Shown: positions 10,031 through 12,000 of the stretch, in pieces
How the letters are laid out: every line of letters starts with the position of its first letter
Position numbering within the stretch: position 1 is the stretch's first letter
Origin: Candidatus Pacearchaeota archaeon
GTDB lineage: Archaea > Nanobdellota > Nanobdellia > Pacearchaeales > GW2011-AR1
Direction: 5' to 3'
Length of the DNA stretch: 12,000 bases
Assembly: GCA_018304205.1 (NCBI GenBank)
Contig: JAGVWR010000014.1
Coordinates: 1-12,000, forward strand
Translations under genes and position numbers: made by a program
The notes under the pieces: generated by a model
Database searches by the model: none
Seen by the model: the letters and a program-made list of their open reading frames with translations, nothing else
Told to the model about the DNA's origin: nothing

Positions 10031-11003
10031 TCAGTTAGGCAGAAGATAAATTTACTTATTTGCATGAAGTGTCTTCTTATACTATTTGCATCTTTATTCT
10101 TTGAATCTTTCCATTTGAAGTGCTCGTTGTAAATGTCAAAGTCGTTTTTACCGAATTGAATTGCTAGACTTCTATCAAATTTATAAAATAGTTTGTAATA
10201 CATATCGAAATGATCTTTTACTTTTTCTGCAAATGGCAAGATTTCTGCTATATTCTTCTTTGAGGCAGCTAGATGTGTACCTATATATTTGAATTCGTCT
10301 CCTAATAGTTCTAAAAGGAAAAGTGTTGAAAACATAATAGGTTTATTTTTTTGGAAAGTTGAATCGTTAATCCTGTTGTTTATTCTGCAGCAATAATCTA
10401 TGAATCTATCCACATTAAGGTCCATGCTGTGTAGTTTCTTACAGATATTAATGTCATCTACTTCGTTATTTTTAACAAAGTCCATAACTGTTTCAAATAA
10501 TTCTTGAAGTAAAAGGAAAATTCTTCTTAAGGAGTTATCAAATTCTTTGCTGGATACATCTCCCATTTCTTTTATAGTACAGTAATTATCCCCATGGTCT
10601 ATAATTGCTACACCTATGAATCTATTGACTAGTTCTTGTATCATTTCAATTGCTGGCTGTTGTTTTGGTTTTTCTCCCATTCTTGCATATGCAAACTGGG
10701 AAGTGTAATAGTTGTAAACTCCTTCGTATGATTTTTTGTTGTTATCATAAATTATCTTTATCTCATCATAGCCTTCTCTATAAGCTGATTGGAAGAATCT
10801 CCAAATCATAGGAACGTTAAAATCAGTAATATCAATTATTGCTTTCTTTGATTCAGAGTGTTGTTTGCCGTTCACTATTAAAGAGCCTTTATTTTCAGCT
10901 ACGTCTATCTCATCTCCTGGCTGAATGTTAAGGTCTTTAGTCCATTTATTGGCAAAGTTATTGTTAGGGTGTTATGCCCTTGTTTTATTACCTTTCTCTT
11001 CAT
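10006..11003 (-). pseudogene. AbrB–PhoU regulator with a frameshift
   Basis: The intact gene would start at ATG 11003 with MKRKVIKQGHNTLTITLP, a typical SpoVT/AbrB start of archaeal AbrB–PhoU proteins. After one missing base near 10945–10954 the frame resumes as KWTKDLNIQPGDEIDV, then ENKGSLIVNGKQ and on to the stop at 10006. Restored length is about 332 residues, normal for the family: AbrB domain about 1–48, a linker region, and PhoU-like helices over roughly 110–330 (for example IRRIFLLLQELFETVMDFV-type and ELLGDEFKYIGTHLA helices). As it stands, only a protein from an internal GTG (10875, 289 residues) lacking the DNA-binding domain could be made. Proteins of this type are proposed phosphate-linked regulators. 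It is divergent from a P-loop kinase across a palindrome. Real inactivation and a read error are both possible. Confidence 0.75.
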
Positions 11004-11021
11004 GTTTATTCATGGTATAAG

Positions 11022-11031
11022 AATATATTAA
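11022..11031 (-). promoter_or_regulatory. TATA box of the AbrB–PhoU gene
   Basis: The minus strand reads TTAATATATT, 19–28 bp before ATG 11003, supporting that ATG as the ancestral start. Confidence 0.45.
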
Positions 11032-11040
11032 GTCTTTTGG

Positions 11041-11064
11041 TATATTCACACTAGTGTAAATATA
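11041..11064. promoter_or_regulatory. 24-bp palindrome between AbrB–PhoU and kinase genes
   Basis: The core ACACTAGTGT (11048–11057) is perfect and is flanked by TATATT and AATATA, so 11 of 12 base pairs match across the centre. It sits between two divergent promoters. A related, weaker palindrome (ATATTC/GAATAT, 11695–11714) lies at the same place before the last gene. Confidence 0.6.
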
Positions 11065-11089
11065 TCTACATATATTCATTATTGAAATC

Positions 11090-11099
11090 TATTTAAATA
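11090..11099 (+). promoter_or_regulatory. TATA box of the kinase gene
   Basis: TATTTAAATA lies 21–30 bp before the ATG at 11120. GGTG just before the ATG is a weak ribosome-binding site at best. Confidence 0.55.
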
Positions 11100-11119
11100 T
11101 CAAAATAATTCTTTGGTGA

Positions 11120-11695
11120 ATGAATAAGCTAGCAATTTTGCTTTGTGGAGTTGGTGGAACTGGGAAAAGTACTACAGCAACTTACTTAGAGAAATGTCTT
11201 AAAAAAAAGAATTATAATACGAAATTAATTAGATTTGATGAGTTTAGAAAGTCTCTTGCTCCTCTAGGAGTTGATCCTTTTTCGAAGGATTCGGCTGTAA
11301 AAAATATTATTTATAAGCGGGCGGCAGAAGAGTTCTCTAATTTTCTTGACGAGGGACTATCGTTAATAATAGACTCTGGATTAAGTAATGAAAATATTAG
11401 GAAAAAACTTTTAATTTCTGTAGGGAGTTTAAAGATTGTTCATCTTTATTGTCCTCTTTTTGTAGCAATTTACAGAGATACTTTTAGATCTATTAGAGGA
11501 GAAAAACATGAAAGAGGATCATATTTGCATATGAAGGCAATATTTAGCTTGGTTAATCCATTTCAGAAAAAATTTGATCAGCCCGGAATAACTTATCCAT
11601 TTGATTATCCTGAATGCGCACATCTTCATGTAAATACTTTCTTTAAAAGTCCTGACGAGATCTCAAGAGAAATTTGTCAGAAATTAAGAATTTAG
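11120..11695 (+). CDS. P-loop kinase, adenylylsulfate-kinase-like
   Basis: This 191-residue cytoplasmic protein has a Walker A motif GVGGTGKS at residues 10–17, the LIRFDEFRKSL region (36–46) where APS kinases contact substrate, a Walker-B-like strand LSLIIDSG with D85, and HLYCPLFVAIYRD (108–120) followed by KKFDQPGITYPFDYPE. The last resembles the (PLEVCERRD)…(GIDDPYEPP) segment of APS kinases. The length fits a stand-alone CysC-like enzyme, which phosphorylates adenylylsulfate. The family also includes kinases for tRNA, antibiotics and polynucleotides, and no sulfate genes are nearby, so the substrate is open. It is divergent from the AbrB–PhoU gene and shares its promoter layout with the next gene. 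Confidence 0.75.
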   Translation: MNKLAILLCGVGGTGKSTTATYLEKCLKKKNYNTKLIRFDEFRKSLAPLGVDPFSKDSAVKNIIYKRAAEEFSNFLDEGLSLIIDSGLSNENIRKKLLISVGSLKIVHLYCPLFVAIYRDTFRSIRGEKHERGSYLHMKAIFSLVNPFQKKFDQPGITYPFDYPECAHLHVNTFFKSPDEISREICQKLRI

Positions 11696-11700
11696 ATATT

Positions 11701-11750
11701 CAATAGTGAGAATATATTTATGTATATTTATTATTGACTATTATTAAATT
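11701..11750 (+). promoter_or_regulatory. Promoter region repeated from upstream of the kinase gene
   Basis: These 50 bases align without gaps to 11049–11098 with 37 identical positions. In both cases the segment begins exactly 71 bp before the start codon. It includes the palindrome area (ATATTC/GAATAT, 11695–11714) and the TATA-like ATTAAATTAAG near 11742–11752. Confidence 0.6.
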
Positions 11751-11771
11751 AAGAATTTTTCTTTATAATCT

Positions 11772-12000
11772 ATGAAGTTGTTTTATGAGTATGTTGAAAG
11801 CATAAGGACGATAAAAGATGAACTAAACAGACTTGTAAGAGACAAGGAAATACCTAAGGAAGTAAGAAGGGAAGCAATGGAGGCGAGGACTCATTTTAGA
11901 TACGAGTTGAAGCATTTGAAAACATGTGATCGTGAGGATTATGCAGTTGCTATGATTAATAGGTATAATCCTAAAATATTGGAATTTTATTCTAGGTTTT
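11772..12000 (+). CDS. Hypothetical protein, cut by the window edge
   Basis: From ATG 11772 the frame is open to the end of the window, 76 codons. It begins MKLFYEYVESIRTIKDELN and continues with a highly charged, helical sequence (VRDKEIPKEVRREAMEAR, then HFRYELKHLK). There is no signal peptide or membrane segment in the visible part. The family is not recognised, and a coiled-coil or helical-bundle protein is the most that can be said. It follows the kinase gene in the same direction, but has its own copy of the kinase promoter region at the same distance, so the two genes are probably under the same control. Confidence 0.6.
   Translation, partial: MKLFYEYVESIRTIKDELNRLVRDKEIPKEVRREAMEARTHFRYELKHLKTCDREDYAVAMINRYNPKILEFYSRF

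Noticed and set aside
1..12000. tRNA, rRNA and CRISPR arrays
   Set aside because: No cloverleaf with a TTCRANY arm, no rRNA-like stretch, and no evenly spaced identical repeats were seen. The repeats present are diverged and widely spaced.

Overview
The window looks like accessory DNA from an AT-rich archaeon. Most genes have a TATA-like box 20–30 bp before the start codon and little or no 5' leader. The recognisable families (two TrmB regulators, an AbrB–PhoU protein, AbrB/PIN, RelE and DUF4258/DUF2283 modules) are common in Archaea. A small-genome DPANN-type lineage would fit, but that is inference. I see no rRNA, tRNA, CRISPR, integrase or transposase.

Layout. From 92 to about 9,800 the window is a string of one- to five-gene blocks, separated by copies of one unusual intergenic element. 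Two copies are complete (about 1535–1868 and 4584–4936). Two are split into a 5' half and a 3' half with a toxin–antitoxin-like gene pair between the halves (5537–6345 and 7904–8885). One 3' half (about 745–1017) and one 5' half (9619–9802) stand alone. All copies point the same way. They share a fixed order of hairpins, whose stems change sequence but keep pairing (same loops, compensatory changes), and short conserved linkers (TTAATC, TGAACGATTAA, CTTAAAC). Gene blocks between copies are often bracketed by inverted repeats, so the region reads like an array of gene cassettes separated by structured joints. It superficially recalls an integron cassette array, but I do not see canonical attC core sites, nor group I or group II intron cores.

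Gene content. (i) 92–583: unknown protein. (ii) 1029–1499: membrane protein with an internal repeat. (iii) 1949–4415: TrmB regulator divergent from a damaged two-gene EF-hand operon, then a PIN/AbrB toxin–antitoxin module. (iv) 5016–5441: unknown protein with two membrane segments. (v) 5755–6161: DUF4258/DUF2283 pair. (vi) 6388–7840: second TrmB regulator divergent from two tandemly duplicated small genes. (vii) 8103–9486: two RelE-type toxins, each tail-to-tail with a small antitoxin-like gene. (viii) 9785–12000: a start-less coding remnant, a frameshifted AbrB–PhoU gene, a divergent P-loop kinase of the APS-kinase type, and a truncated gene at the right edge.

Regulation. Both TrmB genes carry a C-rich/G-rich palindrome (CCCC-TAA-GGGG type) at the same distance, 44–45 bp, upstream of the start codon and next to the TATA boxes of the divergent genes, so the two loci look like paralogous regulator–target pairs. 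In the right part, a 50-bp promoter region with a palindrome is repeated exactly 71 bp upstream of both the kinase gene and the truncated last gene. This suggests a small shared regulon near the AbrB–PhoU gene.

Three genes carry lesions: a nonsense codon in a signal peptide and two single-base frameshifts. These could be decay or sequence errors.
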